A stretch of DNA of 64,000 bases from NCBI GenBank assembly GCA_037976565.1, contig CP137672.1:20422335-20486334 (forward strand), written 5' to 3'. The DNA comes from Mesocentrotus franciscanus (taxonomy: Eukaryota; Echinodermata; Echinoidea; Camarodonta; Strongylocentrotidae). Under the pieces are notes generated by a model. It saw only the letters and a program-made list of their open reading frames with translations, had not been told where the DNA came from and made no database searches. This document shows, in pieces, positions 12,801-23,557 of this stretch. Within the stretch, counting starts at the first letter, position 1. Each line of letters opens with the position of its first letter. The translations under genes and the position numbers were made by a program.

Positions 12801-14870
12801 TCCATGCTACTGTGCACACATTACACAAGAGTTACAACAAAAAAGTAGTGGGGCTAAAGATAAGATCACATGGCACAACTAAAAAGTTTGAAACAGCTAG
12901 TCCGTTAATTCCTCAGTCTCCTTGTTATGTAACAAATTCCTCTCATGGTACCAGTTAGAACTTGAAGCAAATTACATATTGTTTGGTTTGACAGAAGCTA
13001 AAAAGAAATGGCCGCCTATAGCCTTGCCGCAGACTGTATGATTTCCCACTTTTCTGTGGCAGATCTGCCGCAGACTGTTCCTGTGGCATACTGGTATGCG
13101 GCAAGTTTGGAGCAAAGTATCATTCTGCCGCAGATCTGCCGCAGACTATTCACGTGGCATACTGGTATGCGGCAAGTTTGAAGCAATGTATCATTCTGCC
13201 GCAGATCTGCCGCAGACTGTTCACGTGGCATACTGGTATGCGGCAAGTTTGAAGCAATGTATCATTCTGTCGCAGATCTGCCGCAGACTGTTCCTGCGGC
13301 ATACTGGTATGCGGAAAGTCTGCAACAAAATTTCTTTCTGCCGCATACTTCGGCATACTCTTTGCCGCAGACTTAAAGTCTGCTGCAGATCTGCAGCAGA
13401 TCTGCGGCAGGTCTGCGGCATACTGTTTACTTTCCTATGGGTACCTTGGATTTATGGAAAATGAGGAAACTTACATTATACGGAAAAGTTGTTGTGATTA
13501 AACATTTAGTTATATCTCAGATAGTACATACTGCCACGGCAGTTCCGATCCCTTCTAAAATAATTAAACGTATAAATAAACTGGCTTACACATTATTATG
13601 GAATTCTAAAAAAGAAAAGGTTAAACGAAACATCTGTCATAATACTGAAGTAGAAGGGGGGTTGGGAATAATCGACTTAGAGTCGAAATGCCGGTCACTC
13701 CGTCTATCATGGATTTATAAATACTTAAGAGGTGAACAAAGTGCTTGGAAATTTTTGTTTAAATATTTGATACAGAAAATTGGGGATTTGCCTCTTTGTT
13801 TGCACTTTAATTGCAAAAAGAGCGATATGTATCGTATTTGTAGAAAAAAAGAGTTGCCTGACTTTTATGTTGACATATTTTGTTCCTGGGCTGAATTAAA
13901 ATATATTGATATGTTTAAAGTAACAGATATTGAAAATGAAATGATTTGGTATAATAGCAATATTAAAAATAGGAATGAGTTATTGTATTTTTCAAACTGG
14001 ATAGAAACAATATTCTTAAAGTTAAACAAGTCTTAGTAAACAGTATCTGGAAAGAAGTTGATTCCATTTGTATTAATTTTCAAGAAAATGAATTACTTTC
14101 CGCCTTCAAATTGGCAAAGTTAAAAAGTGCATTTCCGAATTTTTGGTTGCAGAAGTTACGTAATAGGATACAATATGTAAATAGTTCACCGTCTGCAGTG
14201 GAATCCAGTACAATAGAAATAGTAACAGGTGACTCCATTGATGTAGAGGGCATGAGAGCCAAACACTATTATAATTTTATGTTAGAAAAGCATAAACAGG
14301 ATCTGCCGTGCATTTATTTTTTGGAACGCTTATTTTGATTTACCTAATGAGTTTAACTGGAAGACGATGTTTCACTATAAATTTGAATTCATAAATGACA
14401 ACAGAATTAAGCAGTTTAATTTTAAATTTATTCATAGAATATTACCCAGTAAAGACAATTTATGTAAATGGAGGATTAAAAATAATAATATATGTGATAT
14501 CTGTAAGATTCCAGAAACAACTAACCACCTTCTCCTGACTTGTAAGAAGGTTTTGCTTTTTTGGAAGTTTGTATCCAAATTAATTGATACTTTGTTTAAT
14601 TTAAGAATTTTTTTGAACGAAAAAATTCTTTTAATAGGTTATGATATAGAGAAAAGAGAAATGAATCTTGTCAATCTTATTTTAAACTTTGCTCAGTTTA
14701 ATATCTATAGAAACTATATTAGAGAATGTTTTGGAAGTGAAAGGCACAGGACACATGTTGTATATTTGATAAAAGAATTAAAGGTAGAAATTCGTACCTA
14801 TCTAGATATGAAATGTAATCAAAATAAATTCGATACAAACGAAGTAAAACAAATATTTTCAATATTTTAG
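9876..14870 (+). pseudogene. LINE ORF2 (endonuclease-reverse transcriptase), broken
   Basis: This is the remnant of the replicase used for target-primed reverse transcription. In order it shows: an APE-type endonuclease (LQET at about 9946; GGDWN and SRLDYWL in 10004-10729); a linker with RARWLELGEKSTKYFLRLEK (10772-11293); RT motifs RPISLLNVDYK, FLDFKKAFD, GVRQGCPLSPLLF and YADD (catalytic Asp pair, 11934-11945); LTLYGK (about 13468); and a C-terminal Cys/His motif CDIC...H...C (14493-14543). Damage includes a frameshift near 9970, a stop at 10727, a frameshift near 11280, another in a T-run near 11510, the DNA-element insertion at 12199, and a frameshift or stop near 14036-14110 and 14338. 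No piece can make an active enzyme. Homopolymer breaks could partly be sequencing errors. Confidence 0.88.
12199..13441. mobile_element. TA-flanked DNA element with palindrome arrays
   Basis: A 1243-bp insert in the LINE RT region has perfect 12-bp terminal inverted repeats (CCCATAGGAAAG / CTTTCCTATGGG) and a TA duplication (12197-12198 and 13442-13443). Removing the insert plus one TA leaves the LINE reading frame continuous. Subterminal arrays at 12213-12560 and 13020-13430 are built from the palindrome CTGCGGCAGATCTGCCGCAG and its shorter variants. The left array alternates with TTCATAGAAAAGGCT.. spacers. The right array has about a 67-bp period with 'GGCATACTGGTATGCGGCAA' boxes. The central 420 bp (about 12590-13010) are unique and non-coding. 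TA duplication suggests Tc1/mariner-type mobilisation (inference). Confidence 0.88.
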
Positions 14871-14997
14871 TTGGTGCTTATGTCACATTAGTTTCATGTT
14901 TTGTACTATATATTATACATGTATGTTACAATTGCATGAATTCTGTATATAAACATTGTTAAATAACTTTTATCTTATGATATGAACAAATAAAGTC

Positions 14998-15009
14998 CCT
15001 CGAAAGAGG
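14998..15009 (+). other. GAAA-capped 3'-terminal hairpin of the LINE
   Basis: CCTC-GAAA-GAGG lies just downstream of AATAAA and 13 bp before the target duplication. A GNRA-type loop on a 4-bp stem at a LINE 3' end is the kind of structure that LINE reverse transcriptases can use to recognise their RNA. That role is inferred. Confidence 0.45.
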
Positions 15010-15038
15010 ATAAATAGAAAAAATTAAGAACAGATTTG

Positions 15039-15240
15039 AAATCTAACTTGTAGCTACACTTTGCCTCCATTAGGCTACCGTTTTGAAGGATTTAACCAGG
15101 AAATGATGTAATAAAATACGCTCATAGTTAAATACATGAATATATTCTCGATGTTAAGACATATTAATAGTTGAATTTCTCATCATCGTGAAGGAAATTG
15201 TGAATAAAAGTGTTAAAGCAGTAAAGTAAATTTTGAAGAT
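15039..15240. repeat. Duplicated segment, copy A part 2
   Basis: The match to copy B (27270-27475) resumes immediately after the LINE. Shared words include AAATCTAACTTGTAGCTACACTTTGC, here about 15039-15064, then GAAGGATTTAACC.GGAAA, ACGCTCATAGTTAAATACATGAAT and CTCGATGTTAAGACATAT. It ends where the next LINE fragment begins. Confidence 0.8.
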
Positions 15241-15244
15241 GGTT

Positions 15245-15905
15245 TGTTTGTTTGTTTTTATTTCCGAAATCCATATATATACATACAAGTTTAAAAAAAC
15301 ATACATATAAAACACATTTCAAATGATAAGAAAGTGAGTGTTACGTATAGATAAACGGTTGGATAGCCCATCTCAGGACCATTTTCAAAATGGTCCTGTT
15401 CTTCCATGGGGTCCAAAAGCAAAAAATCATATTAATTTACATACAATATCAATTTTTAATTATAGTAATTTACCAATGCACTATTACCCTTATCGACCTC
15501 TCGCCTCACCACCCCCTCCCGCCACCCTCTCGATACCGCCAACCCCTCCTGCTACCCCTCCCAAGTCCTCTGGGGTATATTACAAAGAACAATACAAAAA
15601 AATTACAATCATAAATTGGTATTAATATTATCTAAAAACATTTTTCCCTGTCGTAACATTTCAAACTAAACTTTTTATTTCTAAACTTCTTGATTGTTGA
15701 GTATGCATAGATAATCCATTATAAAATTTACTTCCGCGATACAGAAACGTACGCTTACATTTCTGTGTTTTCGGTTTAGGCAAAACTAAATTTGTACTTC
15801 TAAGGGCATAGTTTATAGTCTTAACAATAAACTTCTCTTTCAAATATACAGGTGCAAAATCGTGAAATATTGTCTGTTTTCTAAAATTTCCCAATGTAAA
15901 ATATC
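15245..15905 (-). mobile_element. Jockey/CR1-type LINE 3' fragment
   Basis: The minus-strand ORF 15894-15661 contains a LPKPKT...KRTFLYRGSKFYNGL motif, which resembles the C-terminal tail of CR1/jockey-type polyproteins (the usual form is close to 'SF.Y.G...WN.LP'). The 3' flank toward 15245 ends in an (AAAC)n-like tail preceded by an AATAAA complement. The 5' end abuts the GATGGT microsatellite at about 15905. Nothing upstream of this C-terminal tail is present. Confidence 0.6.
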
Positions 15906-15912
15906 ATATCGA

Positions 15913-16265
15913 CAATGTTGATAATGATCACGGTGGTAGCGAATATAATGGTGATGATGATGATGGGGATAATATTTAAAATGATGGTGGTGGTGATGGC
16001 AGTTGTGATGATGATGCTGGTAGTGATCACAGTGACGGTGACGAAGGTGATGGTGAGGATGATGATGATGTTGATGATGTTGATGACTCGGATGGTGATG
16101 GTGATGATGGTGATGGTGATGATGATGATGATGATGTTGATGTTGATGGTGATGATGACGCTGACGATGACAGCGATGTTGATGTTATGGGTAATGACGA
16201 TGCTGATAGTGAAGACGAGGGAAGAAGATATTATGATATCGTCGTTGATAGCGGTGATGCTTTTG
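15913..16265. repeat. GATGGT/GATGAT microsatellite
   Basis: This is a degenerate trinucleotide tract of GAT and GGT units with occasional GAC. Its first 80 bp (GGT.GTAGCGA.TATAATGGTGATGATG) resemble the start of the tract at 28790, so the two tracts are probably duplicates. The methionine-rich ORF over it is an artefact. Confidence 0.88.
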
Positions 16266-16450
16266 ATGATTTTGCATACGATGAATTATTTTGCTGCCTA
16301 ATGAAAGTCATGTCATGGTCAAATGAAACTAATATATTTTCCCCAGTACACCATCTGCGGCAACAATTCGACAGGAGTGATAGGGACTATTCGAAAACGA
16401 AAATGGGGCTATCTGAATGAAAGAAGAGAGAGGGGGAAGGAATGGAAGGA
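16265..16450. repeat. Duplicated segment, copy A part 3
   Basis: This stretch matches 30518-30690. Landmarks are GCATACGA.GAATTATTTTGC, GAAGTCATGTCATGGTCAAAT (differing at a few bases), CCATCTGCGGCA, GATAGGGACTATTCG and GCTATCTGAATGA. It confirms that copy A and copy B share the same order of blocks. Confidence 0.75.
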
Positions 16451-16590
16451 ACGTCATTTAGTGGTTACCGGGCATTATGTATTATTTCTATTTACATTTT
16501 TGATGAATGAAATCCTGTTCAGTGATTGGTCAACATAGCATCATGTGACCAAGCATAACATTGCTATGATGTTACCGATAAGAAAAATGT

Positions 16591-16656
16591 GCTATACCGT
16601 GACGTCATCCACGGTATAGTGGACTATACCATGGCACTATACCATGAATGACGTCA
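16591..16656. promoter_or_regulatory. Palindrome cluster with two TGACGTCA sites
   Basis: Two perfect CRE-type octamers (TGACGTCA, 16600-16607 and 16649-16656) flank the palindrome GGTATAGT-GG-ACTATACC (16613-16630). Further CTATACC/GGTATAG boxes lie around it. TGACGTCA is the established CREB/ATF site. Whether it acts here is unknown, and the inverted layout could equally be a small transposon. No adjacent gene start was recognised. Confidence 0.4.
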
Positions 16657-16864
16657 TAGATATTTTCTTCCAAGGCACTACTGTGCATGCATTCAGCGAG
16701 CGTACAGGATTTGAAATGCCTCCAGCGGCCAACTCCCGGGGTGTCACGGCGCTCACGCTGTGCAATTTACGCTGAGCCGCAGTAACTGCACTACAATACT
16801 GCAGTACTTGTATAGCGCCACCTTTTTTTGTACTTAGTGTTGTGGTCTGTAATAATGACTGTAG

Positions 16865-17130
16865 AGGTGTTGTGGTCTAGTGGATAAGTCTCCGGACTGT
16901 GCACCACAATGAACGGGGTCCGAGTCCCGGCGCGGCACTAAATTAATGTTCTTTGGCAAGACATAGTATGTGGGTACCTGGTAAGATTCATTCCTTGAAT
17001 GCACTGAGCGCTACGGTTACTCGGGTAATATTATCCAAAGTCATTTGGAAGCGCACAGAGACGTTTTATCATAATGTGATATGCGCTATACAAGAACGGA
17101 CTATTATTCTTGGTATCGTTATTGTTTGTT
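16865..17130 (+). mobile_element. tRNA-derived SINE
   Basis: The head has a pol III A box (TGGTCTAGTGG, about 16874) and a B box (GGTCCGAGTCC, 16917-16927) in tRNA-like context. The body follows with CTTTGGCAAGACAT, GTGGGTACCTGGTAAGA, and GAATGCACTGAGCGCTACGGTTACTCGGGTAATA (given in two parts: about 16997-17015 and 17016-17030). The tail is TGCGCTATACAAGAACGGACTATTATTC. The tail resembles the 3' end of the LINE at 56.5-57.3 kb, which is probably a partner-type LINE. It is not a functional tRNA, because the acceptor stem does not close. Confidence 0.8.
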
Positions 17131-19494
17131 CTAGGCTAGTTGGTTTATCTTTATCCCGTTCGACGATTCTCCTGTAAATGCAGTCGTGACAGAGTGCACT
17201 TATTTTATTTAATTAACATTTATTTACTTTGAAACGTGTTATTGTTGTTTCATGAATCATTTACTTAAATAATGTTAGTGCTTGATAAGCCGAGTGTTTG
17301 CTGATCTTAATGACAGTGTCATGTTAGATAAAGAAATTCAATATAATTTTGCTAAGCTTATCAGACTCTTGGTTTGGAGTGTTATATGTCTAGCCTTTCT
17401 AGTTAAAAGAAAATCAACCTTTGTAACAAGTTGAGTGGTGGGTTAATTAAAGTACGAAAGAAAGAAGGATAGAAATTAAAATTTAAAAATCTGAGAAATA
17501 AGTCGATGAAATTGTGAGAGAAATTAGACGAAAAATTAAAAAGTTGTGAAAATTTGAAACTGAAATAACGAGATATATTATGTTGATCGCAAAATGGCGG
17601 ATTGGTCAACGGACGGAGACGTTTATCGGGGTATATCACTCAACACTATAATGAATTTCATTTTCCTTCCTTGAGGTTGTATGATGGGGTGACCAAAGTT
17701 TGTGGAAATTTTCAAAATATTAGGAAATGTAATATTCGATCCATGATTTCTCATATTCTACACAAATTTATTTATTTCAACTATTACCACAATACTGGAT
17801 CGCAAAGTTGTTTTTACTACAAAATGGTGTAACTAGAAAATTTATCGTCGAAGAATTCCGGAGATATCGCGATCTCAAAATTCGATGTCGGATCGGCATG
17901 CGCTGTAACTGACACAAAAGTCATTAAGAAAAAAACGAGACGTTAATTCGCGCACGGGAAATTACAGCTGATTTGTCAAATTTTCGAAATCTTACCGATT
18001 TTTCAAGATAAGGAACTGTCCGCGAATAAAGGTCATACCACCATACTTAAGGTTGTTTATGGGTATTATATTATCATGAACCTGGTTATGGTTTAGTAGT
18101 TTTGCTGTATTGCTATATAATACTCTTCAATAAAGAAATGGTTATAAAAAAACTAACAAGTACATGTATATGTCACCACTAAAGAATATACCCTGCTTAG
18201 CAAGTAAATGAAAATATATATTTTAAGTCGTTTTGCATGTCAGAACGAACGACTGAGTTTCCTGACATTGCATCAACGTGTCATCACTTATCCAAAATGA
18301 AAATATCATGATAACGGGATCTCAAATTTTTATAGAATCATGGCTCCATTATTGTTTCATCAAATTTCGTTCAAATATTTACCATTCATTTTCTCTATTA
18401 ATCTACTTTCCTCCAGACAAACATGCTAGTAAGGTTGGATAGCAACCTTTAACGAATCTTCAGACTAACGGAAACTCCTCTAAAACCCAATACATGAATT
18501 TACTGTAATTATTCCTCAATTGTATGTTTGTTAGGCAAATATATCACTTCAAGTTGCAATCGATTCCAAAGGTGCACATAAATAGTTGATAGCAAGCAAG
18601 TTATAGTATAAAACATACTTATTATTTAAAGCAATATGACACAATTATTGTTATATCACATTAGGTCTGTTAAAGCCGCAAAACATGTTTTATGTAGGTC
18701 TACACTGAAATACAGAATAATACAAACAAAAACAAACAAACAGAGGACAACACATGTATAGTAAGACCACTATAGATACTAGGGGGGGGGGGGTCCCTTA
18801 AACACTGTTTCTCATATTATTCATTAGGTAACCTGTACTAATGTTACTTGTATATACAGGGTTACTGGTATTGTATGATCGGTCTTTATGTGCAGCGATT
18901 AAAAGAACACCCCTGTTCTTTTCACCCTAAGTAAGTATATATTATGCATGCTCATTGTTGTGTATTACTACTTTTATTTCTGCCATATTGTAATAGAATG
19001 GAGGATTTTATATTTCCTATATATTCGAGCGGAAAGGGCAGGGATGTGCCTCAATATATAATTTTGTATCTTGTCTAGTGTACTTTGATGAAGAAATTAC
19101 TTTCTAAGATAGTAAAGTACCCTCTTTTTTGCTCACTTTCTACGCTCACTCGCAAAACTTAGAACCAGGGAGGCTTCTTACCAAAAGATGACCGAATATT
19201 CTCATATAAACGTGCAGCGAGGTGCATGAATATCCTTATATTTGGCAGTGAGATTGCTTGAATATCATAAACTTATATCTTATAATACCGTATTGTGATG
19301 GCGAAATGGCATATTTACCATAATGAAATGTCTTTTTTTTAATTTTATAAATAGGAAAACGGGCAACGAGTTACCCGAATATCCTCGTATTCGGGCTGAG
19401 GAGTGAATGGATGTAATGATTTTAGAACTATAGCATCTAAACGTATTTTATTGACAAATTAACATTTTAAAACCATTATTAAAGTGTCGGGTTC
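17131..19494. other. AT-rich intergenic stretch, no gene seen
   Basis: Short frames only, with no domain recognised in either strand. A G11 homopolymer lies at 18782-18792. No TIR or tandem structure was found by eye. Confidence 0.5.
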
Positions 19495-19499
19495 CCTCC

Positions 19500-19816
19500 G
19501 CCCCCTACTCTTTCTTGTTTTTAAGGATGTTTTATTCTCGGGCAAGAGGCGTGTCAGCTCCCTTCGCAAAAATGGGTCCATGGGCTATACATTCAGTCGG
19601 CCTTATGTGATTGGTTGATTTCACGATCTTGTGGGAGTGGCTTTAAAGCCAAGGAAATAATATCACGTGATAGTTTTTAGTGCACCCACAGGTCTGCCCG
19701 ATTTCAGTTATTATTCACAATTCTTCTGTTCTTCATCGCGACACCATGCTAATGTCAGCTTGAGAGAGTCAGCGATGGTTTCCTAACTACTTTCGAAACT
19801 CCTGTCGGCGTAAAGG
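19500..19816 (+). promoter_or_regulatory. Possible promoter and 5' non-coding exon of TRIM pseudogene
   Basis: The stretch contains an inverted CCAAT box (GATTGGTTG, about 19610), an E-box TCACGTGA (about 19663) and a local rise in GC. It ends in a good donor, AAAGG|GTAAGTTTT, with the cut after 19816. Candidate acceptors upstream of the RING ORF are CTCTCTCTTTCAG (ending near 23217) and TTATTTTCCAG (23438). Linking this exon to the TRIM pseudogene is inference from position and from the similar splice site before the intact TRIM gene. Confidence 0.35.
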
Positions 19817-19875
19817 GTAAGTTTTAGTTTTAACGATTTACAAACAAAATTTAGATTTCATCATTAGTTATTCAA

Positions 19876-20010
19876 TATTGCAGTATAACCTAGTTTGATG
19901 GTCTAGTCCCAAAGCAGAGGTACCGTAACTGATGGTCCCTCGTTTGAAACCCAAGTTGATGCGCTAATGTTCTTCGGATAGGACCACAAAGTCCTATGTC
20001 TCCCTGGTTG
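19876..20010 (+). mobile_element. Possible degraded tRNA-derived SINE
   Basis: TGATGGTCTAGTCCC and TCGTTTGAAACCCAAG resemble A and B boxes at tRNA-like spacing. They are followed by GTTCTTCGGATAGGACCAC, which resembles a SINE body start. It is too degraded to be sure. Confidence 0.35.
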
Positions 20011-20199
20011 CTTAGCTACAAACGTAAATAATTGCTTTCTGAGCAGTCGGGTGAAAATAAATCATGAATTTATCAATCACTTTTACTGGGTGTTTGCTCT
20101 AGTTTCATGACGTCAATTTTGCTTTAATGGGGGCTCCGTCAAATGCTCCGCGGGCTTCATTTTGTCTTAGACAGGCTAATGATTAATAGGGTTGCAATT

Positions 20200-20400
20200 T
20201 GGTTTACGTCAGAACTAGCGTTATATTTGGGGTTGCATTTGGGGTTGTATTTGGGTTTAGGTCAAGTTTAGAGTTAGATTTGGGGTTGCATTTGGGTTTA
20301 GGTCAGGTTTAGAGTTATATTTGGGGTTGCAATAGGTTTATGTCTTGTTTAGCCTTAGAGTTAGCTTTGGTTCAGGGTTGAAGTTAGAAGTTAGAATTCG
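20200..20400. repeat. GGGTT-rich short tandem repeat
   Basis: Two to three imperfect units are built around TTTGGGGTTGCATTTGGGTTTAGGTC and AGGTTTAGAGTTA. It is telomere-like in composition but not a regular telomeric array. Confidence 0.6.
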
Positions 20401-20639
20401 GAGCAGTTTGCTGCCGAAGCATATATATATTTCAGAATGCCAAAACGACCTTGAAAGTTTTGATTATTTCTTTCTTTCAATATGTTAAATTTTCCAGAGT
20501 GGTTATAAGAAACGCTTTCCTGTTGGTATTGAACGTTCTTGGATGAGGTACAGACCTTTGTCAGTGCATGCGATTCTGGTGAGTTGAATTGAACCTCCTC
20601 TTTTTTCAAATGTTATGTATACGGGGTATTTCAGAAAAA

Positions 20640-22084
20640 TTGCATCGAGTTTTAAACATCTCTAAGAGTAGGCTTACTGAATGAACTTCAATAAACGTTC
20701 GTAGGTTCTGCCGTTCTGCCATTGGAATATAATCTAGATTTGAAGTTTATGCTGATTTTTTCGAAAATTCTGTTGAATGGATGGTTGTAGAAAGAAATGA
20801 TGAAATCACATCAAATAAACTTGAACATCGTTTTGCGTGTTCTAATTTACTAATGTTTTGTTATATTACAAATTACGTTGGATTACAGAAATTAGTTTTT
20901 GTGAAATAGGTATTTCTGTTATAGGTTTTCCTGGCCAATTCTGCAACATCAACACCTATCTAATTTATTTTGCGTGCATTCGATCAAAAATAATCTAGCC
21001 CAGCCTTGCTATATTATATGCGAAAAAAATTATCTGTGCATTCAAATTCGCATTTTCGTCAGTCAAATTAACACGTTTCTCATTCAAATTCATGTGTTAT
21101 TAACGCTTTTCGTTGAGTGTTCATTCAATTTAGCATGACATGATCACGGGATCACATAATACTGACGTGTGTACGTTCAAATTCATTTAAGCATCCAATT
21201 TAGCACGTCGTTCATTCAAATTAGACAAACTTATCTTATAATATGGTTCTTGTCTTAAACAATCATCACGTATTACATATGTTTTTTCTTTATAGTGTGT
21301 CCTTTTGTAATTGAGTTTGTAATTGTTGTTAATTTACTACCTCTTATGATTTTACAAACTATTTTAAAGATAAATAAGAGATGTACATATGAATCTCATG
21401 TAACGCGTACTCTATGCTGTTAATAGCCCGTATAATTCTGTTAAGTTAAGACCCTATCCAATGAAAATACAACTTGATATAAATGGAAAACTGAATGAAT
21501 GTAGAAAACAAATATAAAGGAATAACAATTACCTACTCTTTCATTATTGCACAAATGCAAATTAAAACATCATTTCCCGCACCCGGCTCCAAATTACGGG
21601 TCAACATACAGGGGCCAAATTTGCCGAAGTTACAGTGACGACATAACATGTGGACCCGATCGGTTCACCTATATAGCTGAGGCGATGAGCTGTGCTTAAT
21701 TGATGCAAAGTCATTGTGAATATGCGTATTCCACATAAGATGATGTCATCAAGTCGATAGCAAGTTTTAGGTCGACAACTTCCGATTTTTAGTTTTCAGA
21801 GAGCTGATACTTCTCTGACAGACACTAAAGTGGCATATAATTGATATTATTGTAGTCTATGGCTTATAAGCTTTCCGTTGATATATGATTTATCCATTTC
21901 ATTTTTCAGTTCGGATATGGTCTTTAATAATATAAAATTAGTAGCACATTTTGGGGTGCTGCATCAGGTAGCACCTGCACTGGTGCTAAAGCAGCACTGC
22001 AATTGCACTCACTATATGAGCACCCCAAACGAAGAGGCGGCGGACCCGGGGAAGGGGGTGGGGCAGGGGATATAGTGGCGCTCC
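20640..22084. other. Intergenic stretch, no gene seen
   Basis: AT-rich, with repeated ATTCAAATT words near 21045-21230 (cATTCAAATTcg, TTCATTCAAATTA and similar) suggesting an old, irregular simple repeat. No exon or RNA gene is supported. Confidence 0.45.
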
Positions 22085-22089
22085 ATTTT

Positions 22090-22265
22090 GTTTTTTCATA
22101 TAGGAAAAATCCCCCTTGACTTCTGATAAGTGCCCCCTTTCCTTTGTAATAAGTGCCCCTTCCCCTTAGTAAGTGCCCTCTTTAATCTTGAGACGTGCCC
22201 ACTTTCATCTTGACACGTGCCCCTTTTTTCTTTCTAATAAGTGTCCTTTTCCTTTCTGAAAATAT
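22090..22265. repeat. AAGTGCCC degenerate tandem repeat
   Basis: About seven irregular units of 20-30 bp are centred on (A/G)TAAGTGCCC(C)TTT, with variants GACGTGCCC and AAGTGTCC. It is non-coding. Confidence 0.65.
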
Positions 22266-23557
22266 ATACCCTCCAATATTGTTGCATGAGCGATATGAGC
22301 GACATAAAAATGATTATACAAAATTGGGTATTTTTCGACATTTAAAGTCCCGCTTTAGAAGAAACGATGGTTAAGTTGTACTTCGTGGTGTACTCAAACT
22401 AATGGGGATACATTTTCCACCCTCTCCCATTTTCAAGAAATGACGTCTACCTTGAGCACTCCCCCCCCCCCCCTCCCGAAAACCCCAAAGTACGTTTTGT
22501 CTATATTTTATTTATTGATTCTTTTTGGCACTAAGGGAACTGTAATTATGAAAATATTTACATGGTCATCATGTAGCCTCCTAGGTTAAAACGCGTCCGA
22601 AATGGTCAATGAAAGAAAATGAATTAAATCCTTAAATTTTCATGGAATTTTCAGAGGAAAGAGTACATATACAACATGTATGTTAATTTGAAAGATCATG
22701 TTATGAAATTAAATGCTCGAGATCACCTTGCCGTAAGTGCCGGTGAATTTGAATTAATGTTGGTACATGCAGTAAACGTAATGAACTTGAATGTCCGATA
22801 CGCCTAATTGAATGGCCGAAGTACAATCTTTAAGGACAACCTCCGACGAAAATGATGTTTGCCCTAAACAGGCCGGTCTACTAACATATTCAAATTTTAT
22901 GTATACTTTTTAAACAAAGGTTGTTCTTGACAACCCAAAAGCTTGCCATAGGCTTGTCCGACATAGCAACAAGTAATGTATGCAGACTGGATTCATTGTA
23001 TTGTAGTTCATTCATTGATAACAGGATAATTAAATAACTCGTCACTAGGTCCCCAGGAAAGAATCATCTATACAATTGCTTTTTTATGTTAGTAAACCGA
23101 GCTATTGAATACATGTTTTATCACATTGACTGAAAACACTTCAAAATTGGCCTGGAAAACCTGTATTTTTCCATGGTTTCTCTATTTGACATCATACTTG
23201 TTTTCTCTCTCTTTCAGTGAGGGATCTGACGCATTCAATCACCCGTTTGGACGAGCGGTGAACAGTGAAATGAGATTATCTTTAACTCGTCGCTTCTCAG
23301 CAACTCCTAGTTGCAACTAGATATCAGATAGAAGATATTGTAGACGTTGATGTTAGAACATTGATGGCGTGAATTCTCAACCCAACCCATTTCCTCCTCA
23401 AATCATGTTTTATTGTATAATTTACATTTATTTTCCAGATCATTCGATTTATAGTATACTTTTTTAAAGAGATAATGAAGTGAAGTGAGATTTCATTTTT
23501 AATGTTTTGTGAAGTTTTTGAGATTTATTTTGGCTCGTGTTCTGAAATTGTACAGTA

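Larger units (their letters stand above)
9869..15022 (+). mobile_element. Tx1/L1-type LINE insertion with 16-bp target duplication
   Basis: The element is flanked by perfect 16-bp direct repeats, ATTAAGAACAGATTTG at 9853-9868 and 15023-15038. The related segment at 27.25 kb contains the uninterrupted site. The 5' end begins inside the endonuclease domain, so the element is 5'-truncated. The 3' UTR follows the last stop (14870) and includes AATAAA (14988-14993), a GAAA-capped hairpin (14998-15009) and a short A-rich tail. A 1243-bp DNA element (12199-13441) sits inside the RT-coding region. Without it the LINE is about 3.9 kb. Clade assignment rests on the EN-RT-Cys/His order and on Tx1-like motifs; it is knowledge-based, not searched. 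Confidence 0.9.

Noticed and set aside
13016..13464. Several overlapping ORFs with Cys/Arg-rich repeats
   Set aside because: They read the CTGCCGCAGATC palindrome array in all frames on both strands; no protein is conserved.
15915..16301. 128-codon methionine-rich ORF
   Set aside because: Same artefact over the GATGGT tract at 15.9 kb.
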